IMG/VR virus record: IMGVR_UViG_3300049043_000028
Coordinates: 1-48,431 of that record
Strand: one strand, 5' to 3'
DNA: 48,431 nt
Origin: a virus
A program made the position numbers and the translations under genes. Under the pieces are notes generated by a model. It had not been told where the DNA came from and ran no database searches. It saw nothing but the letters and a program-made list of their open reading frames with translations. This document shows, one piece after another, positions 26,711-34,596 of the stretch (positions are counted from its first letter, which is position 1; every line of letters begins with the position of its first letter).

Positions 26711-26790
26711 ATAAGCTGGTTGGGAGAAAACCAATTTCACCCAGCCAAAACCCAAAACATAACATTTGTTATAAATCAGAAAGGTTAGAT

Positions 26791-27048
26791 ATGTTAGACA
26801 AAGAAGTTCTCGCCATTGCATCGGGCTTGTACAGCCCACTGTTCGCAACCCAAGACTCCATCGGTGACGCATACAACTATGCCCAAAAAATCGCCAATGC
26901 GTCCGACAACCCTGCGGCTGTCATGACCGCTATCCATGTGATGCTCAACACCATTGCACAAACCATAGAAGACACAGTGCGCATCCAACACCACGCTGAT
27001 GCCGAGGCATTCATTGCATGGGCAAACCAAGAATCAAGGGAGGGATAA
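26791..27048 (+). CDS. Small early helical protein, unknown function
   Basis: First gene behind P2. GAAAGG precedes the ATG. Eighty-five residues: MLDKEVLAIASGLYSPLFAT, QDSIGDAYNYAQKIANASDN, PAAVMTAIHVMLNTIAQTIE, DTVRIQHHADAEAFIAWANQ, ESREG. It looks all-helical, with no family recognised. It is also intact. Its stop TAA forms the first three bases of the repeat at 27046. Confidence 0.75.
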   Translation: MLDKEVLAIASGLYSPLFATQDSIGDAYNYAQKIANASDNPAAVMTAIHVMLNTIAQTIEDTVRIQHHADAEAFIAWANQESREG

Positions 27049-27051
27049 CAA

Positions 27052-27290
27052 ATGTTAGACGGATGGAAAGAATGTATTGACTGGCGGTGAGCGATGTACC
27101 AACATCGCGTTACCAAGCGTTCTGCTTATTCTGCGAGCGTGACCGAGAGCACAGTGCCATGACCGAGCGCATGAGCTGGTGCATCATCCAAGAATACAGC
27201 AAGGGTAATTATCAGTTCGTTACCCCTACTTCAGCACCCACAGTGTTGAAGAACACCAACCAAAAGCACACACGAGGAGAGATGGTATGA
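27052..27290 (+). CDS. Small early protein, probably one frameshift
   Basis: The ATG lies inside the repeat at 27046. It reads MLDGWKECIDWR and then meets a stop. From a GTG at 27087 the adjacent frame continues SDVPTSRYQAFCLFCERDRE, HSAMTERMSWCIIQEYSKGN and YQFVTPTSAPTVLK. The likely reading is one protein of about 78 residues with a lost or gained base near 27088, but two separate short genes are possible. CLFCERDREH could bind a metal. It overlaps the next gene (ATGA). Confidence 0.5.
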
Positions 27291-27460
27291 CCGACCAAGA
27301 ATTGACCGCACTGAAAAGGGTACTTGATTACCTTGCTGAGGAGGAGGACGACTACGACTTGTTCATGGAGAACGGATGTGGCAAACCCGACGACCACATA
27401 TTCTTCTACATCCAAATCCTCAAGAAATACATCCAAACCAAGGAGAACACACATGACTGA
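27287..27460 (+). CDS. Small acidic early protein (57 residues)
   Basis: MTDQELTALKRVLDYLAEEE, DDYDLFMENGCGKPDDHIFF, YIQILKKYIQTKENTHD. Intact, acidic and helical. It overlaps the genes on both sides by a few bases, so it is translated in one chain with them. No family is recognised. Confidence 0.65.
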   Translation: MTDQELTALKRVLDYLAEEEDDYDLFMENGCGKPDDHIFFYIQILKKYIQTKENTHD

Positions 27461-27659
27461 ACACGACTACGAGAAGGCACTGAAACTGTTGCAAGCGGTG
27501 GAGATTGACCTGCGCAACTACCTGAGAAACCCAGCCGAGTACCAAGCATCGTACTTGGAAGACACGCACTGCTGTATCACCGAGGCGATGAGCTTGCTCA
27601 AAGTGGAGAGGTACGCGGGTGCTGAACGTGACTACGACTACTTTGAGATGGAGGAATAA
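27453..27659 (+). CDS. Small early protein (68 residues)
   Basis: AAGGAG lies upstream. MTEHDYEKALKLLQAVEIDL, RNYLRNPAEYQASYLEDTHC, CITEAMSLLKVERYAGAERD, YDYFEMEE. Helical and acidic. The stop TAA opens the repeat at 27657. Function unknown. Confidence 0.7.
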   Translation: MTEHDYEKALKLLQAVEIDLRNYLRNPAEYQASYLEDTHCCITEAMSLLKVERYAGAERDYDYFEMEE

Positions 27660-27662
27660 CAA

Positions 27663-27975
27663 ATGTTAGAAAAAGACAAGTGAACTGACAGGACGCGCCC
27701 TTGACTGGGCAGTGGCGCAGTGTGAACGGTTTGTTGAGGATGTGTTTGAACCATCCGAGCACTGGGGTGACGGTGGGCCGATCATTGAGAGGAGAAGATT
27801 GGTCTGCGTTGCGGTGACGGCACATGGGGCGTATCGGAAGGTAAATGGGAAGCCTCGCATCCCGAATGTCTGTATGTAGAACATGGGGCAACACCCACTC
27901 GAAGCGGCAATGCGCTGTTATGTGGCAAGCAAACTCGGCGACAGAGTCGAGATACCCGATGAACTGAAAGGATAA
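27663..27975 (+). CDS. DUF2591 (NinX-like) protein, frameshifted
   Basis: The ATG lies inside the repeat at 27657. After MLEKDK the frame changes and reads ELTGRALDWAVAQCERFVED, VFEPSEHWGDGGPIIERRRL, then WGVSEGKWEASHPECLYVEH in a second frame and ATPLEAAMRCYVASKLGDRV, EIPDELKG in a third. The blocks LtGaaLDWAVAkCE, w..GGPIIER and GxTPLxAAMRCYVASkLGdeVdvPeeL define the DUF2591 family, common in phages and prophages and of unknown function. The stop TAA opens the next repeat at 27973. Confidence 0.85.
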
Positions 27976-27978
27976 CAA

Positions 27979-28176
27979 ATGTTAGAAGGACAGAACAACA
28001 CCATCGTGGTGGAAGTCAGAGACGTGTACGGGCAATCGAAGATATACCCAGTGTGCGGGGAAGCGCAAATCTTTGCTGACATTGCGGGGACGAAAACGCT
28101 TTTGCCAGAGGACATCAAGCGCATACAGATGCTTGGGTATGAGGTAAAGGTTAGACAGAAGGAGGTTAAGTTGTGA
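27979..28176 (+). CDS. Small early protein (65 residues)
   Basis: The ATG lies inside the repeat at 27973. MLEGQNNTIVVEVRDVYGQS, KIYPVCGEAQIFADIAGTKT, LLPEDIKRIQMLGYEVKVRQ, KEVKL. A beta-alpha pattern (VVEVRDVYGQSKIYPVC) is common in small phage proteins without a known role. Its end overlaps the next GTG start. Confidence 0.72.
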   Translation: MLEGQNNTIVVEVRDVYGQSKIYPVCGEAQIFADIAGTKTLLPEDIKRIQMLGYEVKVRQKEVKL

Positions 28177-28290
28177 ACGGAGACAACTTGCGGGTGCTCT
28201 GTCGAGGACTGTTCGACACCATTGTTCAGATGGTTTTTGTCAAGGATAGATTGGATGCGGATTCTCAAGCAAATGGAGGTGAAGATATGA
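28173..28290 (+). CDS. Small early protein with GTG start, probable frameshift
   Basis: AAGGAGG precedes GTG. It reads NGDNLRVLCRGLFDTIVQMV, FVKDRLDAD and, after a frame change near 28260, ILKQMEVKI, ending in a TGA that overlaps the next ATG. Without the frame change it would run into the following gene. About 38 residues; unknown function. Confidence 0.45.
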
Positions 28291-28605
28291 GTATGCCGAC
28301 AGGGAAACAAACGATTGTCCTGCGTCAGTGGTCAAACATACGCAAGACTCAGGGAACACGTTGAGGAGTTGATTCTCAAGTTGATGGAGAACCCTGCGAC
28401 TGAGCCTGAACACTTAGCGAAAGCCCATGCTCTGTATTCGGATGTATGTGCAAGGCTGAGTGCAGTCAGTCAACATGTGAGTAATGTGATACGCACAGGG
28501 TCAACCACTGGGTTGGAGATATACGAGCGCACATGTATATGTGGGCACACGAGCAAGCAGATAAAAGGGCAGACTTTCCGTTGCCCTGATTGTGGGATGT
28601 TGTGA
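28287..28605 (+). CDS. Early protein with C-terminal zinc ribbon, one frameshift
   Basis: GGAGGTGAAGAT precedes the ATG. It starts MSMPTGKQ and after a frame change near 28315 reads SGQTYARLREHVEELILKLM, ENPATEPEHLAKAHALYSDV and CARLSAVSQHVSNVIRTGST. It ends YERTCICGHTSKQIKGQTFR and CPDCGML. CxC and CPDC form a four-cysteine zinc ribbon after a helical region. A DNA- or RNA-binding or adaptor role is possible, but no family is recognised. Confidence 0.6.
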
Positions 28606-28616
28606 GGGGATAACAA

Positions 28617-28778
28617 ATGTTAGGTAGATACTATGTGACAGGGTGGTGCGATAGGTTCAGCAACTGGGTTGCCGAGAGTATCGTAGCGAAGAACATGAAG
28701 GTGGCGAAGGAGAGGTTCAAGTTAGCCAACCCAAGCCTAAAGAAAATTAAGGCATACAAAACATTGGGAGGTGTGTGA
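28617..28778 (+). CDS. Small basic early protein (53 residues)
   Basis: The ATG lies inside the repeat at 28611. MLGRYYVTGWCDRFSNWVAE, SIVAKNMKVAKERFKLANPS, LKKIKAYKTLGGV. Basic and helical. It overlaps the next gene by one base (TGATG). No family is recognised. Confidence 0.65.
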   Translation: MLGRYYVTGWCDRFSNWVAESIVAKNMKVAKERFKLANPSLKKIKAYKTLGGV

Positions 28779-29731
28779 TGGGATACAGAACGATACTGAG
28801 AGTGGCGAAGGTGGCAACCTACGCTGAAGCATTGGCAAAGTACGAGACAACTGCGCCCATTCGTGGGCGACTGCCCAGAGGTTCGACCGTTGGGTGACAG
28901 GAAGGACTGCGACAAGTATCAGATACGCAAGAATGGAGAGGATTTTGAGCTGGTCTTGTATAAGACTGCCGTGATTACGCTCAAGCCAGGCGGTTGAGTT
29001 GTTGTGTTTACCGATGGGTTCGACACGGTGTCAACGCACCAATTCATTTCGTGGATATTGGGGTTCAATGTGCAAGGCGTGAGACGCACGACCGTGCTGA
29101 CGATCGACGGCAACAAGTACGCAATCAAGAATGGCGACAAGCTGACCTTGACCAAGGAGGACGGACGCTGGGTGGTGCATGATGCCAAGCAACAAGAACG
29201 CTGGATACTCAACCGCAAGGCGATAACAAATGTTAGGGCGAGGTACGGTGAGTTCTACAAGTACTTCAAGGCGTTTGTGAATCTGCGCACCGAGCGGGTC
29301 AAGGTTCGGTACTACACCGAGTTCGATGGGGTGGTGATACCAAGAGAGGAGTATGCGTCGTTGTTTGGTACGGTTGCAAACCTGCGTCAGTATGCGTGTA
29401 TGAACAAGCGTGGCGCACAAACTTTTGAATTGGGCTAACGTCAATCCACAACAGTACAAGGCGGCATCGGATACGTTCGAGGCATTGATTCGAGCTGACC
29501 AACCCGAGGACATGAAGCACACCAACTTCTACAAGGCCGCACTTGCCACTGGTGCTCAAGGAAGATAACGATGTGATGGACATTCGAGCGGATGAGGTGA
29601 GGGCGAAGGCAAAGCACCTTGTGCCCCTGCTGGATGAGGTGCTGTTCATGCGGTACGCCGACGAGGTATTGGTGCGGGATAAGTTGCCGATGGGTAAAGT
29701 ATCGACCAACCTGTTACGAGTCGTGCGATGA
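28778..29731 (+). CDS. Conserved phage early protein (about 315 residues), frameshifted
   Basis: It starts MGYRTILRVAKVATYAEALA. Later blocks are RPLGDRKDCDKYQIRKNGED, FELVLYKTAVITLKPGG, VFTDGFDTVSTHQFISWILG, YAIKNGDKLTLTKEDGRWVV, RYGEFYKYFKAFVNLRTERV, DTFEALIRADQPEDMKHTNF and EVRAKAKHLVPLLDEVLFMR, ending LLRVVR. The series PIRGRxPEiRPLGxRrDxdxyxIRKnGdxxExvLYkTaVvtf, STHQFxsxiLG and RYGEFYrYfKg recurs in many phages, role unknown. It carries one copy of the early repeat internally (29224), in frame. Frames change near 28870, 28995, 29435 and 29550. Confidence 0.65.
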
Positions 29732-29750
29732 AGTCACACGGATGAAACCC

Positions 29751-29831
29751 TAACAAATGTTAGGTAGCGTTTAACATGGATGAAGTCAAGCTAACAAATG
29801 TTAGGCAGCGTTTAACACAGAGGAGAAAGAG
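29751..29831 (+). repeat. Two tandem copies of an approximately 41-base unit holding the early repeat
   Basis: Unit one starts at 29751 and unit two at 29792. Each opens with TAACAAATGTTAGG, then TAGCGTTTAACA or CAGCGTTTAACA. In each, the ATG in the repeat opens a five-codon mini-ORF (Met-Leu-Gly-Ser-Val-stop). A 19-codon basic ORF (MDEVKLTNVRQRLTQRRKR, 29776-29835) also spans them and overlaps the next ATG. Part of the unit (ATGAAGTC) also appears just upstream. Confidence 0.75.
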
Positions 29832-30016
29832 ATGATTGAGTTTTCAATTGGAGAGATTGCACTGTTTTGCTGGGCCGTACTCGCTACTGGGTACGCACTT
29901 AATACAAGGCACGAGCCGAAGGCGCTGACCTGTTCATTCGGGTATTGCTCGAACGCAAGGAGGTTCGAGACAAGGTGGTGGCTGAGTTCGAGGAGTTCAA
30001 AGCAAAACAGAGCTGA
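29832..30016 (+). CDS. Small membrane protein with basic-acidic tail, frameshifted
   Basis: AGGAGAAAGAG precedes the ATG. MIEFSIGEIALFCWAVLATG and YAL form one membrane segment at residues 7-23. After a frame change near 29905 the tail reads RAEGADLFIRVLLERKEVRD and KVVAEFEEFKAKQS, a charged amphipathic helix. About 61 residues. It resembles small phage membrane proteins with a coiled tail; function unknown. Confidence 0.6.
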
Positions 30017-30020
30017 AAAC

Positions 30021-30049
30021 TCGACATATATGTAACTTTGTGGTATACT
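30021..30049 (+). promoter_or_regulatory. Early promoter P3 (sigma-70 type)
   Basis: TCGACA, 17 bases and TATACT, with TGG before the -10. The block TGTAACTTTGTGGTATACTA is a near-copy of that in P2. A perfect early repeat (30099-30110) lies about 43 bases after the expected transcript start, the same spacing as at P2. It drives the MoxR operon. Confidence 0.85.
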
Positions 30050-30132
30050 ATATATGTGAGTGTGAATTTGTCCGTGTGTTAGTTTGTTCAACCCCGCATA
30101 ACAAATGTTATGCAAATCAGGAGAGTTAGAGA

Positions 30133-31197
30133 ATGTCACGAAGTAAAGTTTGGTAAGTCAGTGACTTTGAAGCAAGCGGCAACGCTTATCCGTACCAACC
30201 CCGAAACAATCTTCCTGTTACAAGGTGAGCCGGGCATTGGTAAATCATCGCTACTCAAGCAAGTAGCAGAGGAATTGGGATACGACTATGCGTATATCGA
30301 CGTACCCAATATGGACTTGGGCGACATTGCAATGCCTGTGATCGACCACGAAACCAAGACCACACGCTATTACCCCAACGCTCGGTTCAAGGTGCATGAG
30401 AAGAAGCCTGTGGTCATCATGCTCGACGAGTACACCAAGGGTGCAGACCCTGTGAAGAACATGCTTCACCCCATGTTCGAGAAGGCCAACCCACGACTCG
30501 GTGACATTTCACTGGACACCAACACCATCGTGTTCTTGACTGGTAACTTGACGACCGACGGGGTGGGCGACTCGCTGAAACAACACAGTGCGAATCGCTT
30601 AGTACCCCTAACGATTGCCAAGCCGGACGCTGAGCAGTGGCTGGAGTGGGCTATCCCCAACGTATCGAGCCGGAGGTGTGTGCATGGGTGAGCCGATTCC
30701 CTCATGTGTTGGCAAGTTAACACCGATGGACATGGGGACAACCCCTATATCTTCAACCCCAAGAAACCCCAGAAGGCGTTCGTATCTCCACGTTCTCTAG
30801 CAACTGCAAGCAACATCGTGCGAAGCCCGTAGACACAACGACCCCGATGCAGTGATTGCGGCGTTGACTGGTGCGCTGGGTGAGTCAGGTGCGCGGGACA
30901 TGCAAGCGTACATCGAGTTCGCTGACCAACTGCCAACATGGGAGTCAACCATCGAGCATCCAAAGACTACGAAAGTACCGACAAGTCCGGGCGCTTGTGC
31001 GATTGTGGTGTTTGGCGCGATATCGCGTATCACTAAGGACACGATTGCACCGTTCATGGAATACCTAGAGCGGTTCGATGCCGAGTGGCAAGCGGTGTTC
31101 GCTATCAACATTGCCAAGGCCAAGGACAAGCAAGCGATTGCGTTCAGTTCCAAGGCGTTCAGTGATTGGGTACACCAAGAACCAAGACCTGCTGTGA
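30133..31197 (+). CDS. MoxR-type AAA+ ATPase, frameshifted
   Basis: GGAG and the ATG at 30133 give MSRSKV, then FGKSVTLKQAATLIRTNPET, IFLLQGEPGIGKSSLLKQVA and EELGYDYAYIDVPNMDLGDI. GEPGIGKSS is Walker A. PVVIMLDEYTKG is Walker B. IVFLTGNLTTDG is the sensor strand and ANRLVPLTIAKPDAEQWLEW follows the arginine-finger region. The C-terminal half has PYIFNPKKPQKAFVSPRSLA, VIAALTGALGESGARDMQAY and GAISRITKDTIAPFMEYLER. MoxR-type ATPases remodel partner complexes and are usually paired with VWA proteins. Such a gene follows at 32125, with a DUF3150-type gene at 33524. Frames change near 30150, 30665, 30700 and 31170. Confidence 0.85.
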
Positions 31198-31209
31198 GAG
31201 GGCTAACAA

Positions 31210-31506
31210 ATGTTAGGCGACTCTTTGTATGCGCCTCTGACCAACAGAGGGACGTGGCCGTTGGCATGGGAGGAAGCTGAACACCTTGAGAGAGTGCTCA
31301 GACGAATCAATATCGACTATCAAGTGGGTGCAGAACGTCGGATGTTTTCATCAGACGAGCTACCAGTGTATCGGTTTGTCTTGTTGAAGTGGAGTGAAGA
31401 CCCCATCCTACATGCACGTATTCGAAAGGAGGTGTTTGTGACCGACGATATTCAACAAATGATATCGGCGTTGAAGATGTTGATAAGTGTTGAGAAGGAG
31501 GGCTAA
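31210..31506 (+). CDS. Early protein (98 residues), unknown function
   Basis: The ATG lies inside the repeat at 31204. MLGDSLYAPLTNRGTWPLAW, EEAEHLERVLRRINIDYQVG, AERRMFSSDELPVYRFVLLK, WSEDPILHARIRKEVFVTDD, IQQMISALKMLISVEKEG. Intact, mixed alpha/beta. It lies between MoxR and the metallopeptidase/VWA gene, so it may belong to the same module, but no family is recognised. Its stop opens the repeat at 31504. Confidence 0.65.
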   Translation: MLGDSLYAPLTNRGTWPLAWEEAEHLERVLRRINIDYQVGAERRMFSSDELPVYRFVLLKWSEDPILHARIRKEVFVTDDIQQMISALKMLISVEKEG

Positions 31507-31509
31507 CAA

Positions 31510-31732
31510 GTGTTAGGCAAACAACACCGAAAGAGTATCGACCACAAAAGAATTGCGCAAGAGGTTGGAAGCACCGTACTTTGTGCAGTGGGTGACAAAG
31601 CTGGACGACAACAACCAAATCATCCGTGTGGTGGGCTACTGCGTGAGAGACAAGGATAGTTTTGGTTGGAAGACCGTGTTCTATCACGAGAGTGCACGAT
31701 GTGTGTCAGAAGATTGCAGATATGTTAAATGA
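31510..31732 (+). CDS. Small early protein with GTG start, frameshifted
   Basis: GTG inside the repeat at 31504 gives LGKQHRKSIDHK. After a frame change near 31545 come LRKRLEAPYFVQWVTKLDDN, NQIIRVVGYCVRDKDSFGWK and TVFYHESARCVSEDCRYVK. Near the end an alternative frame reads HDVCQKIADMLNEGE, which looks equally protein-like, so the exact C-terminus is open. Unknown function. Confidence 0.5.
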
Positions 31733-31743
31733 AGGAGAGAACG

Positions 31744-32085
31744 ATGGGTTACAGAAGTGATGTAGTGGCCGTGTTCTATACGAACGAACCGGATGATCTT
31801 GCGGCTATCAAGTTATTCGTAGATGAAAACATACCAGAAATCTTTAGGAATGAAGATGATATGAGTGTGTTTAGTCACGGGATTAAATTTGATTTTTCAG
31901 ATGTCAAGTGGTATCCAAGTTACCCCGACGTGAAAGCGTTTGAGGATGCGTTTAACAAGTTCGTCGAATTATCTAATTCGGAGGGGTCAAATTGGATGTG
32001 TGAGTTCGTTCGTATAGGGGAAGAATTGGAAGATATTGAATGTACGGAATCAAATGAAACCGATTCATTTGTTGCAAGTAGCTAG
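31744..32085 (+). CDS. Conserved phage protein (MGYRSDV family)
   Basis: AAGGAGAGAACG precedes the ATG. It starts MGYRSDVVAVFYTNEPDDLA and continues AIKLFVDENIPEIFRNEDDM, FDFSDVKWYPSYPDVKAFED, AFNKFVELSNSEGSNWMCEF and VRIGEELEDIECTESNETDS. The opening MGYRSDVaxxfY and the W-Y-P-x-Y-x-D-V block mark a common phage and bacterial family of unknown function. Intact, acidic, 113 residues. It is more AT-rich than its neighbours. Confidence 0.7.
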   Translation: MGYRSDVVAVFYTNEPDDLAAIKLFVDENIPEIFRNEDDMSVFSHGIKFDFSDVKWYPSYPDVKAFEDAFNKFVELSNSEGSNWMCEFVRIGEELEDIECTESNETDSFVASS

Positions 32086-32124
32086 AAGTATTCTTTGTGA
32101 TGTTTAACTTAGGAGGAATAACAA

Positions 32125-33330
32125 ATGTTAGAAGAGAGACGAGTTCAGAAGGCCAAGATCAGCTTGATGCGTAACCCCAAGTTCGCACTGCTGTCCGGCG
32201 TATTGATGGTTGGCAAGACAAGCGTGGTGGATGGACTGCCGACTGCGTGTACAACGGACGAGACGAGAAGTATGGGCGTGAGTTCGTGAAGTCACTGCGT
32301 GACCAAGAGCTAGGGTTCTTGATTGCACACGAGGCATCGCACAAGATGTATCGACACCTGGACTACATGGAAGAAACTCCATGATGAGAATCACCGACTG
32401 GCAAACCAAGCGTGTGACTACGTTATTAACCTGATGCTCAAAGACCTAGACCCAAGCGAAGCATTGATTGCTATGCCTCGCTACCCCAAGGGGCATCCGA
32501 TGGCGGGTAAGACGATGGGCTTGATCGACGAGCGATTCCGTGGCATGAACACCAAGCAAGTGTTCGACATACTCAAGGAGGAGAAAGAGGAAGGCGGTGG
32601 TGGCGAAGGTGGGGATGACTTTGACGAGCACGACTGGGGCGAGTGCCAAGACGTGACCGAGGAGGAGAAGCGTGAGCTTGAGCGTGAGATCGACCAAGCG
32701 ATACGCCAAGGCATGATGGCACGACAGAAGCTGGCTGGGTCTGGTGCAGATGGGTCAGACCGTGAGCTTGCCGACCTGATGGAGCCTAAGGTCAATTGGC
32801 GTGAGGTGTTGCGTGACTTTGTGAAATCAATCTGCAATTCCAAGGACGCATCGTCATGGCGCAGGGTTAACCGTAGGTTCTTATCCACAGGCACATACAT
32901 GCCAACGCTGATCGGTGAGAAGGTAGGCCGCTTGGTTATCGCAGTAGACACATCGGGTTCGGTGGGTGACGCTGAGCTTGCTGAGTTCTTATCCGAGGTT
33001 AAGGGTATCGCAGAAGAAGTAAACCCTGCGTGTGTGGACTTGCTGTACTGGGGTAGCGACGTGGTGGGGCATGAGACTTATGGTGACGGTGAAGCAACCA
33101 ACATCATCAACTCAACTCGACCCAAGGGTGGCGGTGGCACAAGCCCAAGCTGTGTATCAGAATATCTCAAGGAGAAGAACATCAAGCCTGAGTGCGTCAT
33201 CATCCTGACCGACGGCATGGTGGGTGACGACTGGGGTAGCGAGTGGACTGCACCTACGCTGTGGTGCATCGTGGGTGGGTGGTTCGATGGTGAAGCTGGT
33301 AACGGCAAGACCATTCATGTCAAAGACTGA
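32125..33330 (+). CDS. Metallopeptidase-like plus VWA protein (DUF2201 type), frameshifted
   Basis: The ATG lies inside the repeat at 32119. The N-terminal part reads MLEERRVQKAKISLMRNPKF and ALLSGVLMVGKT, then FLIAHEASHKMYRHLDY; HEASH is an HExxH zinc-peptidase motif. NQACDYVINLMLKDLDPSEA follows. A Gly/Glu-rich linker leads to a basic stretch (NWREVLRDFVKSICNSKDAS; WRRVNRRFLSTG) and the VWA domain: RLVIAVDTSGSVGDAELAEF with the MIDAS DxSxS, PACVDLLYWGSDVVGHETYG, STRPKGGGGTSPSCVSEYLK and VIILTDGMVGDDW. This is the two-domain DUF2201 layout, and it is partnered with the MoxR ATPase upstream. Frames change near 32240 and 32370. Confidence 0.85.
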
Positions 33331-33355
33331 GGATAACAATTGTTAGGAGAGAACT

Positions 33356-33520
33356 ATGAAAAAGTTTAGAGGTGTTATTTGTTTCCCTCTGTTTCAAGAG
33401 GTGGTAGTCGAAGCCGAGACGGAAGACGAGGCACGTGACAAGTTGGGCGATGAGTGCGATGTAAACAAAGCCTCATATGGCGACCCGTATGTGTATGACT
33501 TTGAAGAAACCAAGGAGTGA
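33356..33520 (+). CDS. Small early protein (54 residues)
   Basis: GGAGAGAAC precedes the ATG. MKKFRGVICFPLFQEVVVEA, ETEDEARDKLGDECDVNKAS, YGDPYVYDFEETKE. The layout of a beta strand, an ET-E-D-EA helix and an acidic end resembles short phage proteins with a vxxxVeAetEdEA motif. Intact. A perfect early repeat (33334) lies 11 bases before the start. Confidence 0.65.
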   Translation: MKKFRGVICFPLFQEVVVEAETEDEARDKLGDECDVNKASYGDPYVYDFEETKE

Positions 33521-33523
33521 ATC

Positions 33524-34380
33524 ATGAGTATCAGTGCATCAGCAGGTGTTAGTGGAATTGAACATCAGTGTGTGGCCTGCATCCAAGCTGGACAGAGAGG
33601 TCACGGAGAAAACCAACACCGACGCAGGCGCGGTGCGTGGGGCGAGTCAGACCAAGAAGAATCTGTTTGCAGGTACTTCACTACGCAAAGACATATCAGA
33701 CTTTGCCGCGCGTGTTCGTCTGTATCACAACAAGCACACGTTGCCGTGGGCTGACAAGGGTGAGCGCATGTTACCGACTGCATTGTTCATGGACTACAAG
33801 CAGACCATGAATGGGTTCGAGCAGACATTCAACATGATGTGTAACAACTTCTTCTTGGAGTACCCGCGTCTGGTTGCAGAAGCACCTACCAACTTAGGAG
33901 CACTGTACAAAGCTGAGGAGTACCCCGACATAACAGATGTTATGTTGAAGTTCGGATTCCGACGCACAGTCAAGCCTGTGCCCGAGGCTGGTGACTTTCG
34001 CTTAGACATACCTGCGAATGACTTAGAGGAAATGCGTGTTGAGTTCATGTCACAACAAGACCGCAAGTTAGCCGATGCTATGCGTGAGCCGTGGGATAGG
34101 TTGCACGAGATGTTGGTGGGCATGTCCAAGAAGCTGACAGATGTGGAAGGTGACGATACCAAGAAGCGGTATCACGATACGCTTATCTCCAACCCACTGG
34201 AGTTGTGTTCGTTGCTGACCAAGCTGAACATAACCAACGACCCCAAGCTGGAGGAGGCACGTCAGACAGTTGGAGTTGGCGATGATTGGCGCAGACCTTG
34301 AGAGTATCAAGGAACATGCACCTGCACGTAGTGAGTTGAAGTCCAAGGTGGACGACATTCTCAAGCGTTTTGAGTGGTAA
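33524..34380 (+). CDS. DUF3150-type protein, frameshifted near both ends
   Basis: It starts MSISASA and, after a frame change near 33545, reads VLVELNISVWPASKLDREVT, EKTNTDAGAVRGASQTKKNL, FAGTSLRKDISDFAARVRLY, HNKHTLPWADKGERMLPTAL, FMDYKQTMNGFEQTFNMMCN, PVPEAGDFRLDIPANDLEEM and SNPLELCSLLTKLNITNDPK. It ends IGADLESIKEHAPARSELKS and KVDDILKRFEW after a change near 34275. The pattern (LvxlniSxWtaxKlDrxv, HnxxTLPWxDxGxRlLPtxxF, PVPEAGDFRxD, NpxELCdLLtkLNiTnDPkL) is that of the DUF3150 family. Together with the MoxR and DUF2201 genes it forms a likely three-gene module. Confidence 0.8.
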
Positions 34381-34403
34381 TAACAATTGTTCAGGAGAAG
34401 AGC

Positions 34404-34571
34404 ATGAACGTATTTGAACTGAGCAACGTAGAACTGAACAGCAAGATGCAAACGGCACTTGCTGAAATAAAGAGGTGCACCCGAGACAGAGCCAAACGCA
34501 GAAAAGACGATACTGCCGGTCATTCAACGACTGGCTACGCTGAACCCACTGTGGACATTCGTGGGTACTGA
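34404..34571 (+). CDS. Small basic early protein (55 residues)
   Basis: AGGAGAAGAGC precedes the ATG. MNVFELSNVELNSKMQTALA, EIKRCTRDRAKRRKDDTAGH, STTGYAEPTVDIRGY. A helical basic middle. A one-mismatch early repeat at 34381 lies just upstream. No family is recognised. Confidence 0.6.
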   Translation: MNVFELSNVELNSKMQTALAEIKRCTRDRAKRRKDDTAGHSTTGYAEPTVDIRGY

Positions 34572-34596
34572 TCGTGGGTATAGCGGTAACGGTGTA

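Larger units (their letters stand above)
26056..26790. other. 735-base non-coding control region
   Basis: No gene fits here. In order it holds: a copy of the early repeat overlapping the preceding stop, two tandem terminators (26084-26108 and 26116-26150), a 17-base direct repeat pair around a hairpin (26166-26286), another early-repeat copy (26306), an AT-rich tract with a 15-base inverted repeat (26380-26394 and 26504-26518) around a palindrome-overlapped promoter (26461-26490), promoter P2 (26682-26710) and another early-repeat copy (26760). The density of structure would suit a replication origin or lysogeny/early control point; this is inference. Confidence 0.7.

Noticed and set aside
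33931-33942. Copy of the early repeat inside the DUF3150 gene (TAACAGATGTTA) as a start site
   Set aside because: It lies in frame within a conserved coding region (DITDVMLK). The arms are intact so it is counted as a site, but it is not a gene junction.
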